From positions 1,116,001 through 1,180,000 of the forward strand of contig JANFOG010000008.1 in NCBI GenBank assembly GCA_024336345.1: a stretch of DNA of 64,000 nt. The letters are read 5' to 3'. This document shows, in pieces, positions 1-15,154 of this stretch. Both the position numbers and the translations under genes were made by a program. The DNA is from Mariannaea sp. PMI_226. Lineage: Eukaryota > Ascomycota > Sordariomycetes > Hypocreales > Nectriaceae. The notes below the pieces were generated by a model. That model worked only from the letters and a program-made list of their open reading frames with translations. It had not been told where the DNA came from and ran no database searches. The stretch's first letter is position 1. The number at the start of each line of letters is the position of its first letter.

Positions 1-2792
<2,792 letters not shown>

Positions 2793-3419
2793 GCTCAAAG
2801 TTTTGTTCGTGCCGCCGGTCCGGTCCGGGTCTTATTTTCCAAGGCTGGTTAGAAATTGAGGCTTAATTTTTAGCATCATGTTGGACCTTGGACCCAACAG
2901 CACAAAAAGCAGTACATATGTCGACTTGTTTTTAATCTGAGCTATGTACTGTACTGATTGGTGAAGGGTACCTTTTGCATGATTGAAAAGAGAAGTGTAC
3001 AAACAACGTACACATTGATATTTAAGGAAAAACCAAAGTTGTATATGGATTGTACCCTCATTATCTTAGGAGTAAAAAGAATGAAATTCTGCCACTTTAT
3101 TTTGTCCAACGCATAAGAACTAAACTTTGTTTCATGATATTGACTATTAGTTCAGCTAGGCCAGGCTTGAGGTCGTGGGAATATTGCACAAACTAGCATA
3201 CGAGCTATCAACGTTAGGCTTCTCGCTTCATATCGTTGCAAGGTGTGCCTAATGATCCTTCATCAACTAACTTAACCCGAATGCATATCGATCCAAGGTT
3301 ACATAGTAGCAAAACAAGCGATCACGGAAAAGTCCGACCTCTCTTTTCCCCAGAGAAAACTACCGCCTTTTTCTTTTCCCTCGGAAAACAGAGATCCTGA
3401 TTTGAGAAGTAAAGGTCCT

Positions 3420-3548
3420 GGAGGGGGGGTGGTGGGAGGGGGGCACGGCTTTGACCATCAAGAAATTCATCAAATCCTTGCGTTGTGGCTGCCCACCATA
3501 GACGTGCAAGGGAAGGGAAGGGAGGGAAGGGGAAGGGGGGGGGGGGGG
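3420..3548 (+). repeat. G-rich tracts with G-quadruplex potential
   Basis: Two groups of G-runs lie on the + strand. At 3420-3444 there are runs of 7, 3 and 6 G separated by 1-4 bases. At about 3509-3548 five or more runs of 3-4 G, split by A or AA, end in an uninterrupted run of 14 G. Either group can in principle fold into a G-quadruplex. No gene is seen nearby. Confidence 0.7.
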
Positions 3549-3983
3549 ATGCTTGGACAGACATTCTCGGGGTTGTCCCATCCAGCTACCAACAGGATGA
3601 GCTTCCGAGCAGTGCCCAGTGTCTTAGACTTGTGCAACATCGGCCGAACCCAGGATGCTGGCGCTGACTGTAGCCTGCAGGTTTGACGCGTGGCGAGACG
3701 ATTTCAGCGAAAGTCCGTAGGAAGTAGAAAAACCTGCTTGTGCAAACGGGAGTCCGTACCGCCGTTTATTATAGAAAAAACTTGAAATCTTTGGGTCCGA
3801 GAAAGAGGGAACTGATGGATTTGACTGCTCTCATGTAAGAAGACCCTTTCAAGCTACGCTTTACAATTGTTTTTTTTGAGGAGGTTGAACAGCTCGAAGG
3901 AACCCAAGATTTTGAAAAAGCCTACGTCTATCAATAGTTCTTCTGCATTATGCTTTGGTAAGAGATGGTAGATCCCGAAAGGA

Positions 3984-4013
3984 AGGGAGGTAGGGGGGGG
4001 GGGAGGGGGGGGA
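3984..4013 (+). repeat. G-rich tract
   Basis: Runs of 3, 11 and 8 G separated by single bases or pairs on the + strand. Quadruplex-prone and also a likely length-variable homopolymer. Confidence 0.65.
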
Positions 4014-5630
4014 GAGCCAAGGTCGGAATACTGCTCTGAGCGGCATGCAGACGCGGGCGCATCAACTTCTCGATCTCTCACTGGCAGGCAAATCACGGTC
4101 CCTCGGAGGTCTAGCTGGCTCATGTTCCGATACGTGAGATTAGATTGATGGTCGGTTACGCAAGTCAGGTTACACTAAGCTATTGGCGAAGGGGGGGGTC
4201 GGAGATGGTGAGTCTGGGAGCTGTTGAGAAAAAGGTTGGTGGCGTACCATAGCTCGACAGCTAATCCAACATATTCAAACAACCCATCTCACCCTCACCA
4301 GGACAAGGCTTTCTTTTCTGTCACCCTGCCCCTGCTAATGGCCATCTGATTTTTGATGTTTACATCATCATCAGGATTTGGAGATGGGATTGGAGAGACA
4401 GGAAGGAAGAAAGGGGGAAAAGCAGAGAGTACCTTTTTTCCTCTCCCTGTTGAAGTGGCAAAGAAGGGGGACATGGCTCGATCTATCTGCCTAGCTAGCT
4501 TCTTGTGCACAGTAGGATCCCCAATCTTCGATGTGGGCAACATCGGGATAGAAGAACCAAAAAAATCCAACACACTTGAAATGTTGGGGAACCCTGCCAG
4601 AAGCTTGGTGGTTTAACCAAGCTTAGGCGGCGTATAGGCAGATGCAGAGCTTCTCCTCCTCCTCTCTCCTCCAGTTCGCTTGAAGAGGATGCGGACGTAC
4701 CTCCTGAGTCAAAAAAAGACAAAGACGTTGCAGCGAGAAGTCTCGTTTCTTCTTGTGACGACGACGGGTTTTTCCTGCATCGTGAGTGGATAATCGGCGA
4801 TAACTCCTCTGTACGTACATGTTTTCGTTTTCAAAGCGTTCCAGTCCACAATGCAACAGCTTACTGAACTGCTTGTGGTCACCAAATTTGGATAAAGGGC
4901 TAAACCGATGCTGGCCAAGGCTGCAGGTCTAGCTCAAGCGCTGCCCCCCTTCTCTTCTCCTTGCAAACTAATACGTGAGTAAGTAAAGTGCTCTGCACAG
5001 ACAGCCCTCCATGTTGTGGCCCAGGCCACGGCGATTGGGCCAAGGGGGTGTGTCGGAGTGGGGAGAATGTGAATGCTATGTACAGATTACATACTAAAGT
5101 GTCGGATCTCTTACCGAAATGTCTTTATGACTGATGTGGATGAGACGTTGACTTTGACTGATGAGCTACTTGCATAAAACCGAACAAAATTGTAGGCAAA
5201 CGTGACCATTCGCTATCGAGATGGGCATACGTCAAAAACACCTCATTTGCCATGTAGATCATGTTCTTTTTTCAAAGCCCAGACGGCAAGGGAGAGAGAG
5301 AGGGAGAGAGGGAGGGGAGGATATGACGTATATTTCAGCTCCCCTACCAAATCTCTTCTTAGCTTGTAGAAGGGAAGCAGTTGTGCGGGGTGCATGTGTC
5401 TGTACAACGTAACATGAGAAAGAACAGTGTAGAATTGGGAATCTTGCTCAAAAATGATATTTTCACGGTGGAGAGCGGGAGGAGGAGAGCTGGTCTGAGT
5501 TCTGACCAGGATTGTGGGTGTTACCGCACTGTCGGTGTCGACTATTGTATGTGCCGGTATCATCTTGATGGCTTCTCCTTTTTGAAGATCCTAGCTCGGC
5601 AGAAGGCGTCAAAGTACCTACTCATGTATT

Positions 5631-5696
5631 CAGACCGTACCACACCGTACCGCACCGTACCGCACCGTACCGCACCGCACCGTACCGTACCGCACC
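5631..5696 (+). repeat. 10-bp minisatellite
   Basis: About six and a half head-to-tail copies of the decamer CGCACCGTAC, the outer ones with single substitutions. It lies in the gene-poor stretch and encodes nothing evident. Confidence 0.9.
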
Positions 5697-8600
5697 TCAT
5701 CTTTATCATGTAGTTGTTATGTACGGTCACCCTCCCTCCCTCATCAAGTTGGTCAAGTTGGAGCATCTACTAGGACCGGGCCACAGCCCGCCCGGGGACC
5801 TTGCGGATTTAGGTCCGGAGTGCAAGGGAAAACTGTATTCGGCCTTAAAACCGGAGGATTTCTGGTTTTGGGGGAGAGATGGAAGGATTGTGGAACATTG
5901 GGGAAACTAAGTTACGTACTGTAAACTATACATATGATCTGTACGCGATGGGCCTGATGGGATGATCGAGATGGCCTTGCCTTGCATCTGTCCAAGGAAG
6001 AGAGGGCCAGGATCGGGGAATTGGAGGGAAAGGATTTTATGGGTAAGCTTGGCCGAGGCACAAAATCCTGCAAGTGATAGGCTGCCGTTGAATGCTATAT
6101 GTTGGAGACGCCAGGGGGGGGGGGCTTTATAATAATATAACAGACGACCCAGAGCCCTGGGTCAGAAATTCCAGTAACCCCAGCCAGCGTGTCTTGCCCT
6201 GTTGGCCCTTTTCGCAGGGGTCGGAAGTTGTGTAGGTAGTTGGTTATAATGAAAATTGGAGCAAATGGGAAATGAAGACTTAACTACTGCGATGGCCTTG
6301 GTCGAATGGAGACAAATCGACCAATTCATCAACAGAGATAAAGCCAAGGTACCATGTCCATGGGGGTTGGTTAGCATTGGGGCAAGCGAATGCCAAGCGT
6401 CGCCCACGATTGGGTCTATTTTGAATAGCTAAGGTCATTGGTAAAAAGTCTGTGGAACATAAGCCATGTGTATGTGTGTGCGTGCGCTGTAGTAATGGTA
6501 CGCTGAACACATGTTGCCAGGCTGGCGTCGGAGGGGCAGGAAGGTTTGGAGCTCTACGCATGGGATGCAGATAATACCACGCGAAAGGACTTTGTCGGAT
6601 GAAGCATAGCTGCGTCGCCCATAACTCCGTCCAAGCCTGTCGAGAGAATCTCGGAGGAAGACATTGTCATGATATCACCCTTTACGTAGTAGATTTTTGC
6701 TTTTGAGGCCCAGGTGAGGCAACATCAATAACGCCTGATGCGGGGTTGGAAACCGTCCAAGCGAGACAGTTTCGTGTGAAGGGAGCATGAGTGAATGTGC
6801 TCCGCAAATCCCAGTCCCACCAGCGTCCATGACCAACAGCTGGATGAGAGAGGATCTAGCGTAGTTTCCCCTTTCCCTGCGTAGTTGCTTTTGTGAGCTT
6901 GAGGGTGGCCTCATCTTTTGGTTGGATTGGTTGCGTATCTGCTGTACGAGAGCGGCGGCAACGTCCCTTGCGGTGATATATGCCCTACGTAGCAGTACTG
7001 TCCGTAGTAAGTAGTAGGATGCTCGCCAAGTGAGAGGAGCGTCAATGGTTGGTGCTCCGTACTTTCGCCATCAACTAAAGTAGGCCGATCTGTTTGATGC
7101 CAGACAGAGCCTGGCATCGGTACCCGTAGTAGTGGTCCAGATTAGAGTAGCCTAATAGTCAAGCCAAAATGGAACAAATAAGCCCTGGGTGTGCCACAGC
7201 GGCCAAATGAATGCCTTCACCACAAGGGATCCCATGTACACGAGATGATGACTTGCAAGCGCGCCACTGCGCCTCCTTTTTCCTTTTCATTGCTTTTTCT
7301 TTACTTTTGCTTCCTTATTTGCTCCCCCCCTTCATGATGACCCTGTTTGTAGCGTACATGGCTGGTCTATGAGGGTTGAAGTGCATCGAAGAGTGGGCTC
7401 AGTCAGATCAGACCCCCAAGGAAAAGCAATGTTCAGAAAACCTTACGGTTTTGATTAAATTGCACTTTGAAGTATCGGTGACCATATTTCGTCTGCCACT
7501 AGTCTGGCTCAGTGGGTTTTGTGTATCGAAGAAATGGTCATTGAGTCGTAAGCAAAAGCTTGGATCAGACGTAATATTGATTATATCTTCTGATAAGCTG
7601 GAAACATCACCAAGTGAGGGTGAAACAATGCGTTCTTCACTGGACCTGCCCCATACCATCGGTTAGCGCTCTGCCTGGTTTAAGCCCCATCAGCACGACG
7701 ATAAAGGAGCATGGTGCTGGTGTCGTGATGATTCGCGTATAAAAAAGGCGTGTGCGTCCCGCTCCCTGTCCAGGCCGCTAGTTTGTGCCACGATGGAGCA
7801 CACCTTTTGCATATGAGGCCTGAACCAAAAAGGCAGGGCAGGGACTGGAACTAAGTGGGAGTGAGAGGGATCGGCTTTCATGTGGAGTAAATAGCTTGAA
7901 GGAGATAAACGAGACTTCTTGTCATTGTTTCTTGTCGGCCAATGGCGCTGTTTCCTCAGGTCGTTCTCTTGTCTTTTCTGTTCCAACTCGAGGTTTCCCC
8001 AACAGTGGCGGCGGTCAGGTTGTGGTCAAAATGGCTGGTTAACTTCCAAGTGGTTCCGACTCTCTGCTTGTTCTCGTTGCTCGTCTCGTTATCCTGGCCC
8101 TGTTCTTGGCTCGTGTGCGTGTGTGCATCGTGCTGGGTGCGTGCCCACACGTCGCCAAAAGTAGTATGCCCTCAGCATGTCAATTCCCGAGCAGGCGACG
8201 TGCACCGGAAGCTGAGGTCCATTTTGAGACTAGCTCTGCCGCCGAATGGACGACCAAATTAGCTGTTGAAAGTTGAAGTTCGGATGCAAGGCGTTGCCGT
8301 AACTTCGAGCTAGTCATCCGAGTTGGGCAGCACTATGCCTGCTACCCCCTGCTATAGCATGGAGGAACAGGGCACAGGCTTGGTAGGTTCCCAGTACCTA
8401 TGTGATTATTAGTTCTGTCAACTACTTCAGTAAAGCACCTACATATCGTCCTCCTATAATTTGTGGTGCTATCGCTCAGTACTTTTATTTTTATTTTTAA
8501 CGAAGAGATGCTTCAGCTACTCAGCTTTGAAGGCACCTTGTATGGTTAGATGCTAGGGAACGCCTGTTTCCTTTTCATACCTAGAGAAGTAAATGGCTCA

Positions 8601-11600
8601 GATCGTTTCACAGAGTGTGATTTTGTTTGCTTTTGCTGACTCCCTCAAATCCCGGATAGAGGGCGGCTCTTCATTAATTACCTTCCTGACTTGTCTCTAT
8701 CAGATCACATGTATGTACCTGCCCAAGATTCTAACACAGGAGCAGAGAATGTAGCTCACTAAGGCAGGTAGACGATACTTGCTTCCTGGGTACCTACCTT
8801 ACTTGACAGTTCAGGTGGCTGATTTTAGGTAGGTACGTTTTTAGGAGACATAGGGAGCTTGAAGTAGGTATCTGCCTGCCTCATTCATAAGGTACCTAGG
8901 ATGGCACCTTGGTGGTAGACTGTAATTGCGGGAAAGACGCAAGGTTGGAAGGCCCAGCAGACGGGGCGGTACTGTACAGCACTACTTTGGTATGTAACTG
9001 CTCCCTCTGCCTTGTTTACTGGACTGTATGATACAAGTCCGCAGTCAGGTGCTGAACTTCTTTCTACCTTGCCTAGTGTGCAGTAGCCTGTGAAGTAGAT
9101 ATGTACGCTACCCTACCATACTAACCTAAGACTTTAGAGAACCAGCCCCATTTCGGCCCGTCGTTGGTCCAGACCAGATGAGCTCTCGGTAGGTAGAGCA
9201 CTGTCCTCCACACTGTACTTTGTCCGGGACCCAGGGAGGTGGCCGCATGGCACTGTCCTGGGCGCCTTCCAACCCGCTAAATCGTTGATTGCCAAGCATG
9301 GGAATTGGCAGGCACTTTGGCCTACGGCTGCTCGGACGTGGAAGGGGATAAACGGACCGGCCAACCTAGGCAAGACCAAACAATTCCGTCCAGTATCAGA
9401 ACCACAGTTCTACAGTAACTTCCTCCTTACCTACCTTGGCCTGATGTATAGTACGTACCTACTTAATGCCCTTGCTCTACCTGACAGACGGAGTACTTGC
9501 AAGTTGGCCCGGGTGCGCCCCGCATCCGGCCCGCAAACCACTGGCTGTCTTAACTTACCCAGCCAGTGAGATCGCCTTGCTTCAGTCTCCGTCCCGTCTT
9601 TCAAACTAGACAGCCAAGTACATAATTGCTCTGTACAGTCCTTGACTAAGGTACCTAGCGAGCGTCATTTCGGGCGATGATCAGAGATCTCGCTTGGCAG
9701 CCAACCAACTCCTCTTGCTACCTATCAGAGAGACTCCGTTACGAGCAGTGCTGAGCTGCGACGCACTGTCAACCCACCAGGTTGCCCGATCGCCCCAGCC
9801 AGCAGGCATTCCGAACCACAAACTACCGAGCACCGGACGATGTGCTATTCTGCATACTTCCACCAAGCCATGCTCTCACGGCTTTTTTGGGGTTTGCGTC
9901 AAAGTAGCATGGCGAATTCCTTGGTTTGGACCTGAGGCTATCTCCCTCGCCGACCTTTTCCCAACATGATTTTCATAAAAAGATTACAGACAACGTGGGC
10001 AATATCGGAGCCATGACCAGGCCGTTTCCGCACATGAGAATGCGTACTGTAACATGGTCGCTAAAACCTTGTACTCTCCAAGTGGGATCAGATCGGGAGA
10101 CATCAAATACCGAGCCAGATTGGCTGACCTGTCACCAGTTCCATGTTCCGCGTTGGGGGCGAGATGATTGACCACCAATCTGATGACCGGGGATGCACCA
10201 CAATACGTGGTACTATACCGTACCTGCTTCGTACCTTGCCTGTCACTACATAATTCTGGCTGCTCGCTGAAATCTGCCATGAAACTGGAATACACAGTAC
10301 ATCACCGGCTGGGATACATCGCCGCCGGAGTAGGGACTTCTCGAGCTCAGCACTGGTAATAGGTACAGAGTAGAGTACAGCACATATCCTTGCTCGGCAT
10401 CACCAAAAATCAGTTGCTGCAGAAATTGCTTTGGTGTAAGGGTCAGGCGCCTGCTCGGACCGCCAAGGATGACTTCCAGAATGGCCAACCCCAAAGGAGA
10501 TATTGTGCCTGTATAGACACAAAAGGGAGGAGAGGATTTCATGCCTCCCGACGTTTGTGACCATGGGAGCTGGACTGATTGACTCCCAGGCTTGTAACCC
10601 AGTAGCCGTCTAAAAGGCCCATATCTTTGGCTGCAGCAAAAGAAAAGAGAGACCCGCCAAAATTATGCCCTCAACATGTGCTGGTTGGTGGACTAGTGAC
10701 GAGGTTTGCTCGAATAACAAGCCAACATCAATGTCTCACCATTTCGCCCCCTTCCTCTCTTCCGTGGTCCGCGTTGTCCTCAGTCATGCGGGTGTCTTGA
10801 ATGGGTGTTGGGTTCCGTTTTTTTACTTTTCTTTCTCTTCTTCTTTTCTTTTTTCTCTTTGCGACCATTGAGGCTTGTGTATCCATATGTTGGCCTCGGC
10901 CCACCTTCTTACCCATCGTCAACGCAACCGCTGTAAGACCCTGGTCTCCAACACTGTTCCAAGATGGTTGGCACTGACAGGGGATCTTTTGTGCCATGCA
11001 TGCTGAATCCCAACATGCATGTGAAGTCGTCTTTCTTCTCTCTTTCCGACAAATCTCATTGTGGAAAAAGGGGGGTATAGACATGAAAGACTTTCTCGGT
11101 ATCCGAGCTGCACTCTCGACTTCAAAAGCCCATCAACATGTCTCCATATTCCATCTTGCACAGACCCATCCACTCCATGCATGCTTAGCCATCGGACGTT
11201 TATTACGACGAGGCTACTATGTAACCACGCCCACCCCCATTTCGCATCCCTGACGCCCTTTGAAGAGGTTACAGGTACGAGAGCCCTGTCCGTCTCGGTG
11301 GATCGAGAGTAGCACCTATGTTGAGACAAATGGGCTTGGACTGGCTTAGTGGCCTGTACTCCGTGTGTACTATCACGATCCAAGACCCTCTCTTCTTCTT
11401 CTTCTCAACCTCACCCTTGTCGTCTAAGTCAGTATGGAGTACATCTATACATCATGTAGCCATTCAATGCTTGGCTAGTCGTCCCGTTTCTCGTCGATCT
11501 GTTGAAACGAAAGTACCTCTCACCCGTTAGCTTGCGGGCTTTCATTCCTCCACCTTTCCTACTCGTACTTAGTACGAATACATTTGCACTGTAAATTCGA

Positions 11601-13156
11601 ACGGATGGGGATTTACTTGCGATGGAACCCTGGTTATCATGGTTGTCAGTACGAAGTTGTCCGTCCGTCCACCTCCATCCCCCCTGGTCCCCACCATCTC
11701 TTTTCTCTTGTAGTCTTTCATCTACCTAGGTCTCCGCATCTGTGTGTTGCCTTTCAAACCGGGCGGTCCCTGCTTTGTGCCTCAACCCAATCCATTCACC
11801 TTTTCGATCTCCTCCAACGAGCAGGTCTGTTCTCTTATTGATTAGCGAACACCCATCCTAGCAAAGCATTTTTTGACGACGAGAAGAGAGACAATATTTG
11901 ATGCGGGGCCTTGACTAGAATTGTCACAACATTCCTCTCTTTTCTCCATCCTTACATGCAACCAATCTGTCACCCCCCCGTTTCGCTCTTAATATCGGAC
12001 GCTGAGCTCATTGTCGCCCCTCATCTGCTCCTCCGCCTGCTGCTCACTCAATAAATTCAGGTCTTCACTAAAAGTACCGGCTACAGATTTGAAATCACAA
12101 ACCGCTTCTTGTTCTCGGTGTCTTGCTTGCTTTCGAAATCCTAGCTTCCAAACCCTCGGGAAATCTTGCAAGGCCATTTTCTCAAGAACCTTCAACGAAA
12201 GACGTGTACTCTCATCTGCCCTGCCTTCCGGTGATAGGTTTAAAGTTGTTTGTTCGCCAGAGCCATCAACAAACAACTTTCAGACTGATCCCTTACTACC
12301 TTGGCCATTCCTTATCCCGAGGCGTCTGCCGTAGGTTGGCCATTGTTGACAGAGAAGGTTGAGTCGGTGCTCTACTAAGAATATCGTGGTCTAAATCGAA
12401 TTCTCACAAGCAACTTCCCTTACGACCACCTAAACGGATAGGCAAACCGTTGTCCCCCATTCAAATAATATTGAACAGGCCTTGCCACCCACTCCCTTCA
12501 TCTCTACACCACGTGGTATTTGAATCTGTGTTCTAGCCACCTCTCGATATCTCAGGCGTCCAGTTCAGACGACCATCGCAAAGACCTGAAACATATCTGG
12601 ATGGTCCTCCAGCAAGCAGACATACCCTTTCATTCGAGCCGCAGAGACTAAAGATTCAACCAATCGCCGCTGGCAAGACTGGACAATACCAGCTTTGGTG
12701 ATCGTAATACGACGTACTTTGTATCGAGCGACGGTCAACTTAGAAACAATCTGAAGTGTAAGACGAACATTCCTGCCGGCAACCTCTATTGTCCTGTGAC
12801 CGAATCACTCAGTCGCACAGTCGACAGCCGATAACAACCCTCTGTTGTCCGACATTTGAACCTGGTCTTTGAATTTTCGACACCGAACGCCGGTTCATTC
12901 TGCATCAGTTACGAGGAACCGAATCTGGCTCAGCTAGCCTGAAATACGAAGCAGTTGCTCAACGAAGCGTAACTTCATGTCTTACTTGGTCTCACCCATT
13001 TCAAAGTTTCCAACCTTGCCATCGGTTTGGTAAACTTGACCTCGCCACAATTACTCATTGTAACCGAGTGTTAGCACCACCATTCCCCTAGGGTGGATTT
13101 AAGTATTGGTTCGGAATTTTCTTTACTATCAAGCTTTCGTAGGAGCCACATTCAAG

Positions 13157-15154
13157 ATGGTTACGGGACCCTGGGATAGGGAAATACGTTCCCAGCACCG
13201 TTACCATCACTATCCAACGGAACGATTTGGATCTGATGGGCTTGAAAGTCGGTACTTGGAAGCATACGAGCGTCGGCAGCCTCAAATTCGACCGATGGTG
13301 TGTCTGATCTTCTACAACTTGCTGAGAAAACTCGCTAATAGTAATGACAATATAGAACATTGGCGACGCTTTGCGCCAGTACTGCGGTGTGAATGCAAAA
13401 CGATATTTTGTTGCCGTCATACTTGAGGATGGCCGGCCGGCGTGCTTTTCAGGGCCTGAAGGTACACTGGGACCTGAGCTCATAAGAAACTTTTTTGATG
13501 AAGATCGATATAAGAGAGTTGCGGATCTCTTAGACACTGGTTAGTAAGGCTGCTCATCATGGCAGAGCCGGGTTCTGATGCTTATAATAGGGGAGACTCC
13601 AGAGAACATCAAATTGAGTGATTACATTGGGTCTGGAAGTGTACACAGGCAGACGGTAGATTATCCCCGAAGCAGAGTCGTTGATCGCCGACGAATGTCC
13701 AATTTTGAGGAGTGGGACACTCCTGGACGCTCCGTTCGAAAACGACTTCGTGGGCAACAATCAGCTGCGGACGATATTCCTACGGCTCGCACCGTACATC
13801 GTCGAGGCATCAAGGTAGAGAACTCCCAAGAGCTGTGGGAGTTTTATGAGCAGCGGTTTAAAAACTGCCAGCAAACGGCGTGCAAACTTATTGCCAAGGC
13901 TTGGGTCAAGGCAGTAGAGCCCAAGAAACAGTCAACCCACCCCTACACGGGCAGTGACGAGAGAGCACCAGACTGGTGGCCTAAGCCCTGGGGACCGACG
14001 AAGGAGGACAAAGTTCGTCACAAAGAGCCTGACCATTTGTACAAACGAGGTAGGCCTCGCTAGGACCTAAGCTTAGCTTTCCTAGGCACTAACAAGCACT
14101 GTGTAGAACGTGTCTACCTCCTGAACCATATCCTGAACATGGTCATTGAACCAAAACATGCTCAGCATCCCGACATTCAAAAACTGAATCTCAGCGTCAA
14201 GAAGCTCGAAGAAATTACACTAGACGCGTTATCGGGATTCTTCGCCGACAAGGAAAACCCTTCCAACAACAGAAAGAAGCCGTACTTGACCGAGATCTTC
14301 AAAGTTGCCAGACAACAGGAGCGATTTAAGAATGATGAAATTGGTAACTTGAACCTGAGATCTGCAACAAATGAGCAAGAGTTGACAACTGTATAGATGG
14401 TACCGCAGAGATCTTTGTCTTAGCGGAAGATAGAATCTTGGAGACGTATGTTGATGAGACTGACGCCAGCCCTGCCGCAAAAGGAGGGGACGATTTGGAT
14501 ATCCCGGCCTCAAAACGACAGAGTCCGCACGGCTTAGTTCCTTCGACCACACACGATCATCCACCCGATGCATCTTTACATAACGCATCTTTACTTGAAA
14601 ACGAGTTACCTCTGCGGGGAACCCAGTTTCCGCCTCCCATGATGCCTGAGATGGGGCCAGACCAGCATGGATTTGGGGAAGGAACTGGCTTATCTGTGAA
14701 TAACCAGCCGTCGGTTCATCCAACCAGCGCAAATCTCGCTCTCGAGGTTGATGTCGATGCGTCTCACAATCCCAGTCGTCGGCCGAGTATATTTACGCCA
14801 CCAGCAGATTCATCTGGGCTTGGTGGGACTGGCTTGTATGCCCAGCAATGGCAATCTGCTACAACTGGGCCAAATACATCACCGTCTCTGTACAGTTTTA
14901 CTCCGCAGCACGCCGACCCATCGTCCACGTTCGTCAATCCTGTCGTGCAGATCAACCAAACACAGCCCTACATTGGAACCACATTCGATGGCCTCTCTCG
15001 TGGATACGAAGCTCCTGAAGCTTCAATGTTCAGAACTGGATCGGTACCGCAACAGCCGGCTCATACCTCGTCTGGATATGAGTACGTAACTCATGACAGT
15101 CGAGAGCTTTCAGAGGCGAAGACTGACCCTGCGTCTCGAAACCCCATGCATTAG
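13157..15154 (+). CDS. DUF2841 (YDR124W-like helical bundle) protein
   Basis: Five exons, 13157-13297, 13356-13539, 13591-14049, 14107-14343 and 14397-15154, encode about 592 aa; the introns are 51-58 nt, GT-AG and keep frame. The centre carries the family hallmark: ELWEFYEQRFKNCQQTACK, then KAWVKAVEPKKQSTHPY, DWWPKPWGP and ERVYLLNHILNM. This matches the fungal DUF2841/YDR124W-like helical bundle family as I know it. The C-terminal third is rich in Ser, Pro, Gln and Asn and probably disordered, as in many fungal nuclear regulators. Molecular function is not established; some family members lie in fungal regulatory gene sets, so a regulatory role is only inferred. It follows a very long gene-free stretch and faces cbf1 tail to tail. 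Confidence 0.88.

Larger units (their letters stand above)
2793..13156. other. 10.4 kb intergenic stretch without a convincing gene
   Basis: I found no reading frame here with recognisable protein features or a coherent exon set; open frames are under about 160 codons and overlap on both strands. It holds G-rich tracts (3420-3548, 3984-4013), a decamer minisatellite (5631-5696), a cluster of TACCTA/TAGGTA words (about 8750-9110), CGGAGTAC-type words and, from about 10700 to 13150, pyrimidine-rich sequence that could be the promoter and long 5' leader of the DUF2841 gene. Confidence 0.6.
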
